Assembly: GCF_014203125.1 (NCBI RefSeq) | Contig: NZ_JACHIH010000004.1 | Location: 222,614 to 286,613, forward strand | Length of the DNA stretch: 64,000 nt | Direction: 5' to 3' | Source of the DNA: Rhodopseudomonas rhenobacensis | Lineage (GTDB): Bacteria > Pseudomonadota > Alphaproteobacteria > Rhizobiales > Xanthobacteraceae | Shown here: piece after piece, positions 40,146 to 51,008 of the stretch | Numbering within the stretch: the first letter of the stretch is position 1 | Layout: each line of letters begins with the position of its first letter | Position numbers and translations under genes: made by a program | The notes under the pieces: generated by a model | What the model saw: the letters and a program-made list of their open reading frames with translations, nothing else | Databases searched by the model: none | Told to the model about the DNA's origin: nothing

Positions 40146-40386
40146 GCCATGGGTCGATCCGGACGACGGACCGGAATTGACCGACGCCATGCTGGATCGC
40201 GCGGTGTTCCGCGACGGCGACAAGGTGATCCGCCGCGGACGGCCACCGCTCGGCGACAAGCCGAAAAGCTCGGTGACGCTGCGGCTCGATGTGGATGTGC
40301 TGGAGGCCTATCGCGCGCTCGGCGCCGGCTGGCAGACCCAGATCAACGCCGACCTGCGCCGCGTCCGCAAGCTGAAGAAGGCGTAA
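40099..40386 (+). CDS. brnA: BrnA family antitoxin
   Basis: The 95-residue partner of BrnT. The N-terminal half (WVDPDDGPELTDAMLDRAVF) binds toxin, and the C-terminal half (SSVTLRLDVDVLEAYRALG then GWQTQINADLRRVRKL) is a ribbon-helix-helix DNA-binding domain. These features fit BrnA well. It overlaps the toxin gene by 47 bases. It probably represses the operon through the repeats upstream of brnT. Confidence 0.92.
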   Translation: MPERKKSSSIISGKRRPWVDPDDGPELTDAMLDRAVFRDGDKVIRRGRPPLGDKPKSSVTLRLDVDVLEAYRALGAGWQTQINADLRRVRKLKKA

Positions 40387-40435
40387 GACGCGCGCTGCGG
40401 CCACAGCCCGTCAATTGGTGCGGCAACGGGACGCG

Positions 40436-40642
40436 TTATTTATTGACCGGGCTGCAGAAGAATGGCGACAGCGTCTTGTCGTCTTCCGGCGCGACCGGCT
40501 TTGCCGCGGCGACCTTCTCGAGCTGGTCGAGCACCGCGCCCATCGCCTTTTCGGGATCGGCGGTTTCGCCCTGGCGCTGCATCGCGTCGAGGTAGTTCAT
40601 GTAAGCCAGATAGGCCGATTCATCGTTGCAGAGCAGGCACAT
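40436..40642 (-). CDS. Small hypothetical protein, 68 residues
   Basis: The protein begins MCLLCNDESAYLAYMNYLDA, with two cysteines spaced CLLC, and has a helical middle (DPEKAMGAVLDQLEKVAAAK) and a short Pro-rich end. I recall similar short proteins next to gatC in Bradyrhizobium-group genomes but know no function. A ribosome site GGGA lies seven bases upstream. It is 22 bases downstream of gatC on the same strand and likely shares its transcript. Confidence 0.65.
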   Translation of the reverse strand: MCLLCNDESAYLAYMNYLDAMQRQGETADPEKAMGAVLDQLEKVAAAKPVAPEDDKTLSPFFCSPVNK

Positions 40643-40664
40643 CGGATTTCCCGTCTCGTCGCGG

Positions 40665-42102
<1,438 letters not shown>

Positions 42103-42199
42103 GCAGGTCTGCTCGCTTGCTGAGGGAGTCGGCTGGGAGAGAGGCGCGGGCGTCGTTGCCGGGGCCGGAACCAGCCTAACACGGCGCGAGCCCGGCCGG

Positions 42200-42436
42200 C
42201 TATCCGCGATCGGCCTGCAAGACCCGCGGCTTCAGCATCCAGCGCCGCAACGCCACTCCGGCCCAGATCGCCTCGACCAGCCCGAACGGCCAGGCGCCTT
42301 GCAGGAAGCCGTAGATCGAGCCCAACCCGCAGGCGACCGCGAAGCCCAGCACGTACCAGTGGCTGCGCTCTTCCATCGCATAGCAGACCAGCATCGCGGT
42401 CACCGCGACTAATCCGAACAGCGTCAGGGCATCCAT
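42200..42436 (-). CDS. Small membrane protein, 78 residues
   Basis: The product MDALTLFGLVAVTAMLVCYA continues into two further short hydrophobic segments and ends KPRVLQADRG. Two or three membrane helices are likely. I know similar unannotated proteins in Rhizobiales but no function. The start at 42436 gives a natural membrane N-terminus; the open frame extends 60 codons upstream through low-quality sequence. Confidence 0.7.
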   Translation of the reverse strand: MDALTLFGLVAVTAMLVCYAMEERSHWYVLGFAVACGLGSIYGFLQGAWPFGLVEAIWAGVALRRWMLKPRVLQADRG

Positions 42437-42569
42437 GGCGCGTCCTTGAGGGCGTTGCGAAACGGAATCGGCTGGCCGACAATAGCCAGATTCCCCTGCC
42501 ATTCTCAAACCCGTTGCGCCGGAATGGTCGAGGCCACCGGCGCTCCCGTCGCGAACGATGTCGCCCGCG

Positions 42570-43178
42570 TCAACGCTGCGACGGCGATCCGCCGATGATG
42601 GCGCGCAGAAAGGCAAGAAAGATTTCGTCTCGCGGTCCGGCGCCGGGGACGGTGCCCTGAACGGCGAGCCCCGACCACAGCGCGTAGAGGCCGATCGCGA
42701 TCTGCAGCGGCGGCAGGGCCGGCGTCAGATGATGGCGTCGCAGGATCTCGTCGACCAGCAGGGCGAATTCGGCGTGATAGGCGATCTTTGCCGCGTTGTA
42801 GGCGTCGGCGAAATGCGCATCGCGCTGCGCATGCAGCTGCAGTTCGATCGCCAGCAGCGACCATTCGGTTTCCTTGGCGAGATCGGCAAGGCGCGCCGCC
42901 ACCGTTTCCAGCACGTCGTCCAGCACCTTGCCGTGGGTGTCCTCGACGAGCCGCCGCAGCGTTTCCACTTCGGCGAGCACATGGCGCTCCATCAACGCCA
43001 GCAGCAGATCGTCGCGACTGGCGAAGTTCGAGTAGAACGCGCCTTGCGAATACCCGGCCTCGTCGCACAGCCGGCGCAGCGACAAGCCGCCGATGCCCTC
43101 CCGCCTGATCGCCGCGTGGGCCGAGGAGATCAGCCGTTCCCGGGTTTCAAGCCGGCTCTGTTCCCGCGTCTTGCGCAT
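42570..43178 (-). CDS. TetR family transcriptional regulator
   Basis: The 202-residue regulator has an N-terminal helix-turn-helix (RERLISSAHAAIRREGIGGL then LCDEAGYSQGAFYSNFASRD), with the classic GAFYSNF ending, and a helical ligand-binding C-terminal domain. It lies 66 bases downstream of ohyA on the same strand and is probably co-transcribed with it, so it may control ohyA in response to fatty acids; that link is inferred from position. Confidence 0.88.
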   Translation of the reverse strand: MRKTREQSRLETRERLISSAHAAIRREGIGGLSLRRLCDEAGYSQGAFYSNFASRDDLLLALMERHVLAEVETLRRLVEDTHGKVLDDVLETVAARLADLAKETEWSLLAIELQLHAQRDAHFADAYNAAKIAYHAEFALLVDEILRRHHLTPALPPLQIAIGLYALWSGLAVQGTVPGAGPRDEIFLAFLRAIIGGSPSQR

Positions 43179-43244
43179 GGTGTGTCCCAGTGAAAAGTCC
43201 CGAGCGGAAGCAAGCGGCGCGCGCCGCCTGCTTCCGCTGCTTGG

Positions 43245-45224
43245 TTATTTCGATGTGTCCCTGCTGCCATCCCGCAATCGGTCGAGCCAGCCATACACCG
43301 CGCCGAGCGCCTGGCTTCCCTTGCCGAGCAACGCAGACAATTCGGCTTCGGCCCGCTCGCGCAAGCTGTCGTCCTGCTCGGGAAGCGGCGGAAGAATGTG
43401 GGCGTAGTAGGTGTTGTCGAGCAGCCGATGCAACAACCGTTCGCCGGGGAACGGCTCGTTGTTGTTCAACGCCCGCGCGCCCTTCATCAGGTTGCGGATG
43501 TCGTATTGCGTCGGGCTGATATCGGCAACCTGCTTGGGCAGACCGAGCAAGGTATAGACGCCGATCCGCGCGGTGCGCACCGAGGCCTCCATGGTAAAGA
43601 TGATGTCGTTGCTGGTCTCGACGAACTGCCCCAGCAATGCCAGATTGGTGCAGCCCTCGGGCACGACGCGGGGGCGATCGCCGGCAGCCCGCGGCATGAA
43701 CTGCGCGGTGATATAGGGCATCAACGCCAGGCGAACCTTGGTGTTGGCCGCAACCGCGTCGAGCTGGTCGACGATGCCGAGGTGATAGCAGAGCTCCGCC
43801 AAAATCTCGCGCCCTGTGCAAGCGGGCATCGGCTTCTTGACGTAGTTGCCATCCTTGTCCATCAGCAGCGCATAGACCCACAGCACCAGCACATCCTTGG
43901 GCTGGGTCGGAAAATGCGGCTGGCGGTTGCAGGTGAAGCTCAGCACCCAGTTCGAATCGGTGAAGGTGATGATGCCGCCGGTGACGGTCTTGCCGGACGC
44001 GGGATCATTGACTGAGAGTTCTTTCAGCTTGTCGACCAAGGGCGACGGCTTGCAGGTCAGCGTCGCCGATTCCCACATCGAACCGGCCACATTGCCGTAG
44101 AATTTTTCCGGCTTGCCGAACACCGGCGATTTCTTGGCGAGATTCTTCCACAGCATCCAGTCGCTGTCCTCGCCGGGATCGGCATTGCCGCGGGCCAGTA
44201 CGGGGGCGGTGTCGATGTCGCCATAGGCCGTTCCTTCGGTCATCGAGCCGGTCAGCGCGAACACGACATCTTTCGGGCCGACGGCGATGCTGTCGTCCTT
44301 GCCGTCCTGCTTGCAGCGGATCGCCGTCACGGTGCGACGGCCGCCCTCCTCGACCATGGCGAGATCGTAGGCGCGGGTGCCGAACTGCACCTTGACGCCC
44401 TTCTCTTTCAGCATGCGGGTCAGCGGCACCACGAAGCTGTCGTACTGATTGTATTTCGGAAACACCAAGGCCGACAGATCGGTCAGGCCGTCGATCGCAT
44501 CGAGGAAGCGATGCATGTAGAGCTTCATTTCCAGCAGGCTCTGCCAGTTTTCGAAGGCGAACATCGAGCGCCACAGATACCAGAAATTGGTCTCAAGAAA
44601 GCTCTCGCTGAAATATTGCTCGATGGTGATGTCGTCGAGGTCTTCCTTGCGCTTGAGCAACAGCTTGACGATTTCCCACTGGTGCAGCTTGCTCAGGCCC
44701 AGCGTCGAGAAATCGCGGATCTGGCCCTGCTTGTGCATCAGCCGCGCCTTCGACCAGTTCGGATCGTTGTCGTTGACCAGCCGGTATTCGTCGAGAACGC
44801 TAAAGCCCGCGGGCAATTCCAGCGCCGGAACGTCCTGAAACACGTCCCAGAAATTGTCGTAGTTGAAGTTCATCTCGCGGCCGCCGCGGATGATGTAGCC
44901 CTCGTCGGCATTGCCTGCGCCGTCGAGCGAGCCGCCGGCGATCTGCATTGTGTCGAGGATGGTGATGTCCTCGGCTTTCATGCCGCCGTCACGCATCAAG
45001 TAGAACGCAGCCGACAGCCCGGCGATGCCGCTGCCGATGATCCAGGCCTTGCGGCCCTCCACCGGCTCCGCCGGCACGGGACGGTTGCGCATGTACGGCC
45101 CCACCATGTCCGGCGGCGGCAGCGTATCGCTCGGCCCTTTGCGCCAGAAACCTGCGGTGGCGTCGGCCTCGACCGGGGGCTTGCCGGAAGCCGTCCGGAT
45201 TGTCGTGGAGGTGGGTTCGGTCAT
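43245..45224 (-). CDS. ohyA: Oleate hydratase
   Basis: The 659-residue FAD enzyme adds water to the cis-9 double bond of oleate, giving 10-hydroxystearate, and helps detoxify unsaturated fatty acids. The N-terminal FAD site [20 protein letters not shown] is present, followed by ITILD and the family blocks [18 protein letters not shown] and [20 protein letters not shown]. The ATG at 45224 has the ribosome site GGAAGGAAA; the 5 codons before it are less likely. A TetR gene follows and a perfect 18-bp palindrome lies about 115 bases upstream. Confidence 0.94.
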   Translation of the reverse strand: MTEPTSTTIRTASGKPPVEADATAGFWRKGPSDTLPPPDMVGPYMRNRPVPAEPVEGRKAWIIGSGIAGLSAAFYLMRDGGMKAEDITILDTMQIAGGSLDGAGNADEGYIIRGGREMNFNYDNFWDVFQDVPALELPAGFSVLDEYRLVNDNDPNWSKARLMHKQGQIRDFSTLGLSKLHQWEIVKLLLKRKEDLDDITIEQYFSESFLETNFWYLWRSMFAFENWQSLLEMKLYMHRFLDAIDGLTDLSALVFPKYNQYDSFVVPLTRMLKEKGVKVQFGTRAYDLAMVEEGGRRTVTAIRCKQDGKDDSIAVGPKDVVFALTGSMTEGTAYGDIDTAPVLARGNADPGEDSDWMLWKNLAKKSPVFGKPEKFYGNVAGSMWESATLTCKPSPLVDKLKELSVNDPASGKTVTGGIITFTDSNWVLSFTCNRQPHFPTQPKDVLVLWVYALLMDKDGNYVKKPMPACTGREILAELCYHLGIVDQLDAVAANTKVRLALMPYITAQFMPRAAGDRPRVVPEGCTNLALLGQFVETSNDIIFTMEASVRTARIGVYTLLGLPKQVADISPTQYDIRNLMKGARALNNNEPFPGERLLHRLLDNTYYAHILPPLPEQDDSLRERAEAELSALLGKGSQALGAVYGWLDRLRDGSRDTSK

Positions 45225-45532
45225 GAGGTTTCCTTCCATCGATCGGCATCCTGAGGCGGATGCAGCCGAAATATCAACTGTTATCCAAATGACACGTGAT
45301 ATCGTTCGAAAGATGGCGGCCTGCGGACGAATCTTGGGAGGTGCTATAGCACCTCTGCCCCTCAGTTAGGGACCGCGGCCCATCAAGTTTACCGCCAACC
45401 CGTCGATGACCGGGCGCTGGCTGCCCGGCGTCATTGCCGCGCCGTTTTACAAGAAAGCGACGTCGGGACCGACGGCGCGATGCCATTGCGGGATCAGCTT
45501 TCCGCCCCGGCCCCGGGCTGCTATGCGAAGCG
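45225..45532. other. Divergent promoter region between ohyA and ruvX
   Basis: These 308 bases hold no gene. They should contain the promoter of ohyA-tetR on the minus strand and of ruvX on the plus strand. The palindrome 45338-45355 lies in the middle. Spaced half-sites ATATCA (45271) and TGATAT (45297) are also present. Confidence 0.55.
45338..45355. promoter_or_regulatory. 18-bp perfect palindrome, candidate TetR operator
   Basis: GAGGTGCTA (45338-45346) is directly followed by its reverse complement TAGCACCTC (45347-45355), an uninterrupted 18-bp palindrome about 115 bases upstream of ohyA. It has the size and symmetry of TetR-family operators, but it could also serve ruvX or act as a hairpin. 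Confidence 0.5.
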
Positions 45533-46021
45533 ATGCCCGCTCCCATTCTCCCCCTGATCGAAGCCGCCACGCTGTGGCCCCTCCGCGGCGCGCTGATCGG
45601 CCTCGACCTCGGCACCAAGACCATCGGGGTTGCGGTGTCCGACCCCGATCGCCGGCTCGCCACCGGCGTCGAGACCATCATCCACACTGCGTTCAAGGCC
45701 AATGCCGCGCGACTGTTGCTGCTCGCCGGGCAGCGCAACGCGGTCGGCTTCGTGCTCGGCCTGCCGATCAACATGGACGGCAGCGAAGGCCCGCGCGCGC
45801 AATCGACCCGCGCCTTCGCGCGCAATTTCGCCCGACTCACCGACTTGCCGATCGGGCTGTGGGACGAACGGCTCTCGACCGCGGCGGTGGAGCGGGAATT
45901 GATCGCCAACGACGTCAGCCGCGCCAAGCGCGCGAAGGTGATCGACGAGCACGCCGCGATCTTCATCCTGCAGGGCGCGCTCGATCGGCTCACCGTGCTC
46001 AACGCAGCCGTTCGGACCTGA
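45533..46021 (+). CDS. ruvX: Putative Holliday junction resolvase RuvX/YqgF
   Basis: The 162-residue RNase H-fold protein has LIGLDLGTKTIGVAVSDPDR, FVLGLPINMDGSEGPRA, LWDERLSTAAVERELI and DEHAAIFILQGALDR, the YqgF pattern with catalytic acidic residues. It is linked to pre-16S rRNA processing and junction resolution. I chose the ATG at 45533; 33 upstream codons are open but not family-like. The AEC transporter gene follows after two bases. Confidence 0.93.
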   Translation: MPAPILPLIEAATLWPLRGALIGLDLGTKTIGVAVSDPDRRLATGVETIIHTAFKANAARLLLLAGQRNAVGFVLGLPINMDGSEGPRAQSTRAFARNFARLTDLPIGLWDERLSTAAVERELIANDVSRAKRAKVIDEHAAIFILQGALDRLTVLNAAVRT

Positions 46022-46023
46022 CC

Positions 46024-46950
46024 ATGCTGACGGTGTTCGGCGCGCTGATGCCTGTCTTCCTGTTGATCGTGCTCGGCCATGTGCTGCGGCGGGTGCTGCT
46101 CACCGAGGACAAGCCGTGGAGCGGCATCGAGCAGCTGGTCTACTACGTGCTGTTTCCCGCGCTGCTGATCGATACGCTGTCGCGGGCTAACCTCTCGGCG
46201 GTGCCGGTCGCCGGCGTCGGCGGCGCGCTGTTGCTGGCGGTGGTCGCGATGTCGACGCTATGCCTCTTGCTGCGGCCATTGCTGGCGTCGCGGCTTGGCG
46301 TCGACGGGCCAGCGTTCTCCTCGGTGTTTCAAGGCGCGACCAGATGGCAGACCTTCGTCGCGCTCTCGGTCGCCGGCAATCTCTATGACGACGTCGGCAT
46401 CACGCTGGCCTCGGTGGCGATGGTGGCGATGATCCCGCTGCTCAACGTGTTCAGCGTCGGCGTGCTGGCGCATTACGCCGCGCCGATGCGGCTGCCGTGG
46501 CCGACCATCCTGTTGACCATCGCGCGCAATCCGTTGATCTGGGCGTGCGTGCTCGGGCTCGCGATCAATCTCGTGGGCCTTCCGATCCCGCGGCCGCTGC
46601 ATGAGTTCGCCGACGCGCTCGGGCGCTGCTCGCTGGCGCTGGGGCTGTTGGTGGTGGGCGCCGGATTGCAGCTCGACGGGCTGCGCCGGCCGCAGCCGGC
46701 GGCGCTGATTACGGTGGCGCTGAAACTGGCGGTGATGCCGTTGATCGCGATCGGTTTCGGGCTCGCGTTCGGCCTGTCCGGCACCAACCTCGCGGTGGTG
46801 GCGTGCTGCGCCTCGGTGCCGAGCGCCTCGAACGGCTACGTGCTGGCGCGGCAGATGGGCGGTGACGCACCGCTGCTGGCGCAGATACTCACCCTGCAGA
46901 CCAGCCTCGCGGTGTTCACCATGCCCCTGTTCATCGCGCTGGTGGCGTGA
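46024..46950 (+). CDS. AEC family transporter (auxin-efflux-carrier-like)
   Basis: The 308-residue protein has about eight to ten hydrophobic helices, starting MLTVFGALMPVFLLIVLGHV. Pattern ILLTIARNPLIWACVLGLAI and the end LTLQTSLAVFTMPLFIALVA fit the AEC family (malonate/auxin-efflux type). The substrate is unknown; bacterial members often move dicarboxylates or related anions. It starts two bases after ruvX. Its stop is one base from the stop of the convergent next gene. Confidence 0.88.
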   Translation: MLTVFGALMPVFLLIVLGHVLRRVLLTEDKPWSGIEQLVYYVLFPALLIDTLSRANLSAVPVAGVGGALLLAVVAMSTLCLLLRPLLASRLGVDGPAFSSVFQGATRWQTFVALSVAGNLYDDVGITLASVAMVAMIPLLNVFSVGVLAHYAAPMRLPWPTILLTIARNPLIWACVLGLAINLVGLPIPRPLHEFADALGRCSLALGLLVVGAGLQLDGLRRPQPAALITVALKLAVMPLIAIGFGLAFGLSGTNLAVVACCASVPSASNGYVLARQMGGDAPLLAQILTLQTSLAVFTMPLFIALVA

Positions 46951-46951
46951 G

Positions 46952-47368
46952 TTACGCCGCCGCGATGGTCTTTTCGATGTCCTGCAGCGGATGGCCGGTG
47001 AGGTCCTTGGAGATCTCGCCGCGCAGCACCTCGGACAGCTTCTTGTGATAGCTCTTGCGCAATTCGCCGAGCGTGCGAGGTGCGGCGATGATCACCAGAT
47101 CGGCGATCTTGCCGTCCAGCACCCGCTTATTGAGCAGATCGGCGATGCCGCCGGCAAAGCCGTCCTCGGCGGCCTGGCTCTGGTCCGGGTTGGACGAGCT
47201 ATTCTGATGGTTCGAGCCTGATCCCTTGTTTGCGCTTTCGACGTCGGTCTCCGGCAGCGCGGTCAGCGCCGGATTGGCCTCGTCGCCGGTGTTTTGAAAC
47301 AGATTGAACTTCTCGCCGTCGGCCACAGCCACGATTGTTCCCTGGGGAAGTAGCCTCGAATTCTCCAA
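46952..47368 (-). CDS. Host attachment family protein
   Basis: The 138-residue protein (TIVAVADGEKFNLFQNTGDE, GFAGGIADLLNKRVLDGKIA, LVIIAAPRTLGELRKSYHKK) matches the host-attachment family, thought to be a release-factor-like (baeRF) fold; the founding member was linked to plant attachment in Agrobacterium. The middle contains a flexible Ser/Asn/Gln-rich loop. It ends convergently one base from the AEC transporter. Confidence 0.85.
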   Translation of the reverse strand: MENSRLLPQGTIVAVADGEKFNLFQNTGDEANPALTALPETDVESANKGSGSNHQNSSSNPDQSQAAEDGFAGGIADLLNKRVLDGKIADLVIIAAPRTLGELRKSYHKKLSEVLRGEISKDLTGHPLQDIEKTIAAA

Positions 47369-47447
47369 TGTCGGAAGGGCCCGTCAGTCAGGCGCAGCAC
47401 CAATCGCTCACCGCGCGTTTCGTTCCGCCGCTGCGACCCGACGCCGC

Positions 47448-49091
47448 CTACGCGACCGGCAACGCCCGCTCCAACAGCCGGCGCGCCTGCGCGGCGTCCA
47501 AATCGACCGCGCCGTACATGGCGCCGTGCGACGGCGATAGCCGCGTCGCAGCAAAAAGCTCGGCGTGCGCGGGGTTCACGCCGTTCAAGGCGGCAGCGGC
47601 GGCGAGCTTCGCCAGCATCTCCACCGACAATCTTGCGACGCGTTCGCCGTCCGGGCGCTGGAAAGTCTTTGCGATGAAGGCGGCCGCCTGCTGCGCGCCC
47701 GAAAGGCCGCGGGTTTCCTCCACCAGATTCTGCAGCACGACGGCGGCGAGATCCGGCTCCCGCGACAATGCGCGCAGCACGTCGAGGCACATCACATTGC
47801 CGGAGCCTTCCCAGATCGCGTTGACCGGCGCCTCGCGGTAGAGCCGCGCCAAGACACCCTCCTCGACGTAGCCGTTGCCGCCGAGGCACTCCATCGCCTC
47901 ATAAATGAACGGCGGCGCGCTCTTGCAGATCCAGTATTTGATCGCCGGCGTCAGCAGCCGCATCCAGGCCGCGGCGACCTCGTCGCTGCCGGCGCGATCG
48001 AACGCGGCGCACAGCCGCATCACCAGCGCCACCGAGGCCTCGACCTGCAGCGCCATGTCGGCGAGCACCGCCTGCATCAGCGGCTGATCGGCGAGCCGCT
48101 TCTGGAATACGCTGCGATGCCGCGCGTGATGCAGCGCCTGCGCCAAGCCGGCGCGCATGAAGCCGACCGACGAGATCGCGCAGTCCTGCCGGGTCAACTG
48201 CACCATCTCGATGATGGTGCGGATGCCGCGGCCCTCGCCGCCGACGCGCTGCGCGTAAGCGCCGGTGAACTCGACCTCGGAGGAGGCGTTGGAACGATTG
48301 CCGAGCTTGTCCTTCAGCCGCTGGAAATGCAGCGCGTTGACCGAACCGTCGGGCGTAAAGCGCGGTGTGAAGAAGCAGGTCAATCCGCCCTCGGCCTGCG
48401 CCAGCACCAGGAAGGCGTCGCTCATCGGCGCCGACATGAACCATTTGTGGCCGACCAGCCGATAGGCGTCGCCGTCGCGCTCGGCGCGCGTCGAGTTGGA
48501 GCGCACGTCGGTGCCGCCCTGCTTCTCGGTCATCCCCATGCCGAGCGTCATGCCGCGCTTCTCGTGCCACGGCTTGAAGCTCGCATCGTAACTACGCGTC
48601 GCGAGCACCGGCATCAGCTGCTGCAGCAGATCGGGCTGCGCGGCGAGCGCGCCGACCGCGGCGCGGGTCATGGTGATCGGGCACAGATGCCCGGACTCCA
48701 CCGGCGCCGCCATGTAGAACTTCGCCGCGCGGATCACTTCGGAGGCGCCGCCGGCGGGCTTGCCCTCGGCCGTCCAGGTCGAGTTGTGCAGGCCGGCGCG
48801 CATGCTGGCCGCCATCACCTCGTGATAGGCCGGATGAAACTCGACCTCGTCGCGCCGCACGCCGCGGGCGTCGAAGCTTTTCAGCTTCGGCGTGTTCTCG
48901 TTGGCGAGCCGGCCGCGCGCCGCCATCTCGGCCGAGCCCCATTCGCGACCGAACTCCGACAACTCCGCAGTAGCCGATGCCCCACCATTTGCCGCCACGG
49001 CATCGGCAAGCGGCCGGTCGAGCGCGTAGAGATCGACGTCCTCGAACGGCGGTGACTGATTGTAGACGTCATGGGTGGCGAAGCTGGTCAT
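47448..49091 (-). CDS. aidB: AidB-like acyl-CoA dehydrogenase
   Basis: The 547-residue flavoenzyme has the acyl-CoA dehydrogenase core MTLGMGMTEKQGGTDVRSNS, MVQLTRQDCAISSVGFMRAG and YEAMECLGGNGYVEEGVLAR, and is longer than ordinary family members. This fits AidB, a member of the adaptive response to alkylation damage whose substrate is uncertain. I chose the ATG at 49091, preceded by AGGAA; earlier candidates would bring the start closer to the vanX-like gene. An isovaleryl-CoA-type enzyme is an alternative. Confidence 0.88.
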   Translation of the reverse strand: MTSFATHDVYNQSPPFEDVDLYALDRPLADAVAANGGASATAELSEFGREWGSAEMAARGRLANENTPKLKSFDARGVRRDEVEFHPAYHEVMAASMRAGLHNSTWTAEGKPAGGASEVIRAAKFYMAAPVESGHLCPITMTRAAVGALAAQPDLLQQLMPVLATRSYDASFKPWHEKRGMTLGMGMTEKQGGTDVRSNSTRAERDGDAYRLVGHKWFMSAPMSDAFLVLAQAEGGLTCFFTPRFTPDGSVNALHFQRLKDKLGNRSNASSEVEFTGAYAQRVGGEGRGIRTIIEMVQLTRQDCAISSVGFMRAGLAQALHHARHRSVFQKRLADQPLMQAVLADMALQVEASVALVMRLCAAFDRAGSDEVAAAWMRLLTPAIKYWICKSAPPFIYEAMECLGGNGYVEEGVLARLYREAPVNAIWEGSGNVMCLDVLRALSREPDLAAVVLQNLVEETRGLSGAQQAAAFIAKTFQRPDGERVARLSVEMLAKLAAAAALNGVNPAHAELFAATRLSPSHGAMYGAVDLDAAQARRLLERALPVA

Positions 49092-49161
49092 GGCCATCAT
49101 TTCCTGCCTGGCGTTTCTTATTGGTAGCGAAGCTGATCTGTCACGCTCCCGGCGCGGCCGT

Positions 49162-49941
49162 CTAGTCCCCGCGATGCCGCGGCACCGGAAAATCATACGC
49201 CGAAAGTCCGCTCATCCCGGGCCGCGAAAAATGCCACCATTCCTTGGCGTAGTTGACGAAGCCCTGTCGCGACATCGCCGCGTTCAGGGTCTCGCGCCAA
49301 CGGCGTTGCTGCGGCGAGATCGCGCGCGACGCGGTGTGCGCCTTGGCATCGGAGCAATCATAGCCGGTGCCCATGTCGACGCTGGCTTCCGGCGCGCGTA
49401 GCGCCGCCGGCGCGGTGCAATCCGCATAGGCTTTGCCGGGATCGAACGCCGGCCCGCGCGGTGCGGCAAGATCGACCAGCGTCAGATCGACCGCGGCGCC
49501 GGTGGAGTGCCCGGAACGCTCGGCGATGTAGCCCAGCCGAAACAACTCCTGCTTGGAGAAGCCCGGATTGTAGCGACGCTCGGCGGCTGTCTCGCGGCCG
49601 TCCTGCGCCCACGCCACCATGTCGCGCGAGGCTCGCGCCGGGCGGTAGCAGTCCAGCATTTTCAGCGACAGATTTTGCGCCCGCAGACCACGCTGCACCT
49701 CGCGCAACGCCAAACCAACCGCGCGCTTGACGATGCATTCGGCGCCGTCATAGCCCTCGATCCGCCGGCCCATGAAATTGTTCGCCCCGGCATAGCGGAT
49801 GTCCTGCTGAATGCTGGGATCGACCTCGCGCAAGAAGACGAAGTCGCCCGGCAGCGGCTGCGCCACCGCCGGAACCGCGGCGATGGCTGCAAGCAGTCCC
49901 ACTCCAATCCGCGTCAATTTGCTCACGACACGCCTTTCCAT
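49162..49941 (-). CDS. Periplasmic D-Ala-D-Ala dipeptidase, VanX-like
   Basis: The 259-residue zinc peptidase has a signal peptide (residues 1-28) and the VanX/DdpX signature: SGHSTGAAVDLTL with His145 and Asp152, the structural Arg in DCYRPARASRDM (about residue 100), DMGTGYDCSD and EWWHF near the C-terminus. It hydrolyses D-alanyl-D-alanine in the periplasm, probably recycling wall peptides for carbon or signalling rather than vancomycin resistance, since no vanH/vanA partners are here. The ATG at 49941 is preceded by a TTG that I rejected. Confidence 0.93.
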   Translation of the reverse strand: MERRVVSKLTRIGVGLLAAIAAVPAVAQPLPGDFVFLREVDPSIQQDIRYAGANNFMGRRIEGYDGAECIVKRAVGLALREVQRGLRAQNLSLKMLDCYRPARASRDMVAWAQDGRETAAERRYNPGFSKQELFRLGYIAERSGHSTGAAVDLTLVDLAAPRGPAFDPGKAYADCTAPAALRAPEASVDMGTGYDCSDAKAHTASRAISPQQRRWRETLNAAMSRQGFVNYAKEWWHFSRPGMSGLSAYDFPVPRHRGD

Positions 49942-50054
49942 CAATTGCGCTCGGCCGGCTCAAAATCCCGATGCCTGACTGACCGGGGGAAAACTCGAAG
50001 CCGCGCAAATCGCGCTTGCCCCCTCTGGGGTCTCTGCCTATAGCTCTCGCTTTA

Positions 50055-51008
50055 ATGACCCCTGCACCGAAATCCAGCTTCGTCCTTGCGCACCGGCATC
50101 TGCTGGGCATCGAGGGACTTTCCGCCGCCGATATCACCGGCCTGCTCGACCTTTCCGAAGAATATGTCGAGCTGAACCGCCAGATCGACAAAAAGCGCAC
50201 CAGTTTGCGCGGCCGCACCCAGGTCAATCTGTTCTTCGAGGCCTCGACCCGGACGCAGTCCTCGTTCGAGATCGCCGGTAAACGGCTCGGCGCCGACGTC
50301 ATGAACATGTCGGTGGCGTCGTCCTCGATGCGCAAGGGCGAGACTTTGGTCGACACCGCGGTGACGCTGAACGCGATGCACCCCGACCTGTTGGTGGTGC
50401 GGCATCACGCCTCGGGCGCGGTGGAACTGTTGGCGCGCAAGGTCGACGGATCGGTGGTCAACGCCGGCGATGGCGCCCACGAACATCCGACGCAGGCGCT
50501 GCTCGACGCGCTGACCATCCGCCGCAACAAGGGCCGGCTGGAAGGCCTGACCATCGCGATTTGCGGCGACGTGATGCATTCGCGCGTCGCCCGCTCCAAC
50601 ATCCTGCTGCTGAATCTCATGGGCGCCCGGGTCCGCGTGGTGGCGCCGTCGACGCTGCTGCCGCCCGGCATCGAGCGGATGGGCGTCGAGGTGGCGCGCG
50701 ACATGCGCGAGGGCCTCAACGGCGCCGACATCGTGATGATGTTGCGATTGCAGCGCGAGCGCATGAACGGCTCGTTCGTGCCCTCCTCGCAGGAATATTT
50801 CCAATATTTCGGCCTCGACCAGAAGAAGCTCGGCTACGCCAAGCCGGACGCGCTGGTGATGCATCCGGGGCCGATGAACCGCGGCGTGGAGATCGACTCC
50901 ATCGTCGCCGACGGCGCGCAATCCCTGATCCGCGAACAAGTCGAGATGGGCGTAGCGGTCCGCATGGCCGTGCTGGAAGCGCTCGCGCGCAATTTGCCCA
51001 ATGCGTAA
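50055..51008 (+). CDS. pyrB: Aspartate carbamoyltransferase catalytic subunit
   Basis: PyrB makes carbamoyl-aspartate in pyrimidine synthesis. The 317-residue protein has [13 protein letters not shown] with STRT at 64-67, [24 protein letters not shown] and [12 protein letters not shown], all needed for activity. The ATG at 50055 was chosen over thirteen open codons upstream. The stop overlaps the start of the next gene by eight bases. No pyrI regulatory gene is present; the class that binds an inactive PyrC-like protein is expected. Confidence 0.97.
   Translation: MTPAPKSSFVLAHRHLLGIEGLSAADITGLLDLSEEYVELNRQIDKKRTSLRGRTQVNLFFEASTRTQSSFEIAGKRLGADVMNMSVASSSMRKGETLVDTAVTLNAMHPDLLVVRHHASGAVELLARKVDGSVVNAGDGAHEHPTQALLDALTIRRNKGRLEGLTIAICGDVMHSRVARSNILLLNLMGARVRVVAPSTLLPPGIERMGVEVARDMREGLNGADIVMMLRLQRERMNGSFVPSSQEYFQYFGLDQKKLGYAKPDALVMHPGPMNRGVEIDSIVADGAQSLIREQVEMGVAVRMAVLEALARNLPNA

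Noticed and set aside
49162..49941. Idea that the VanX-like gene gives vancomycin resistance
   Set aside because: No vanH, vanA or vanRS partners are near, and the organism is Gram-negative; a role in peptide recycling is more likely.
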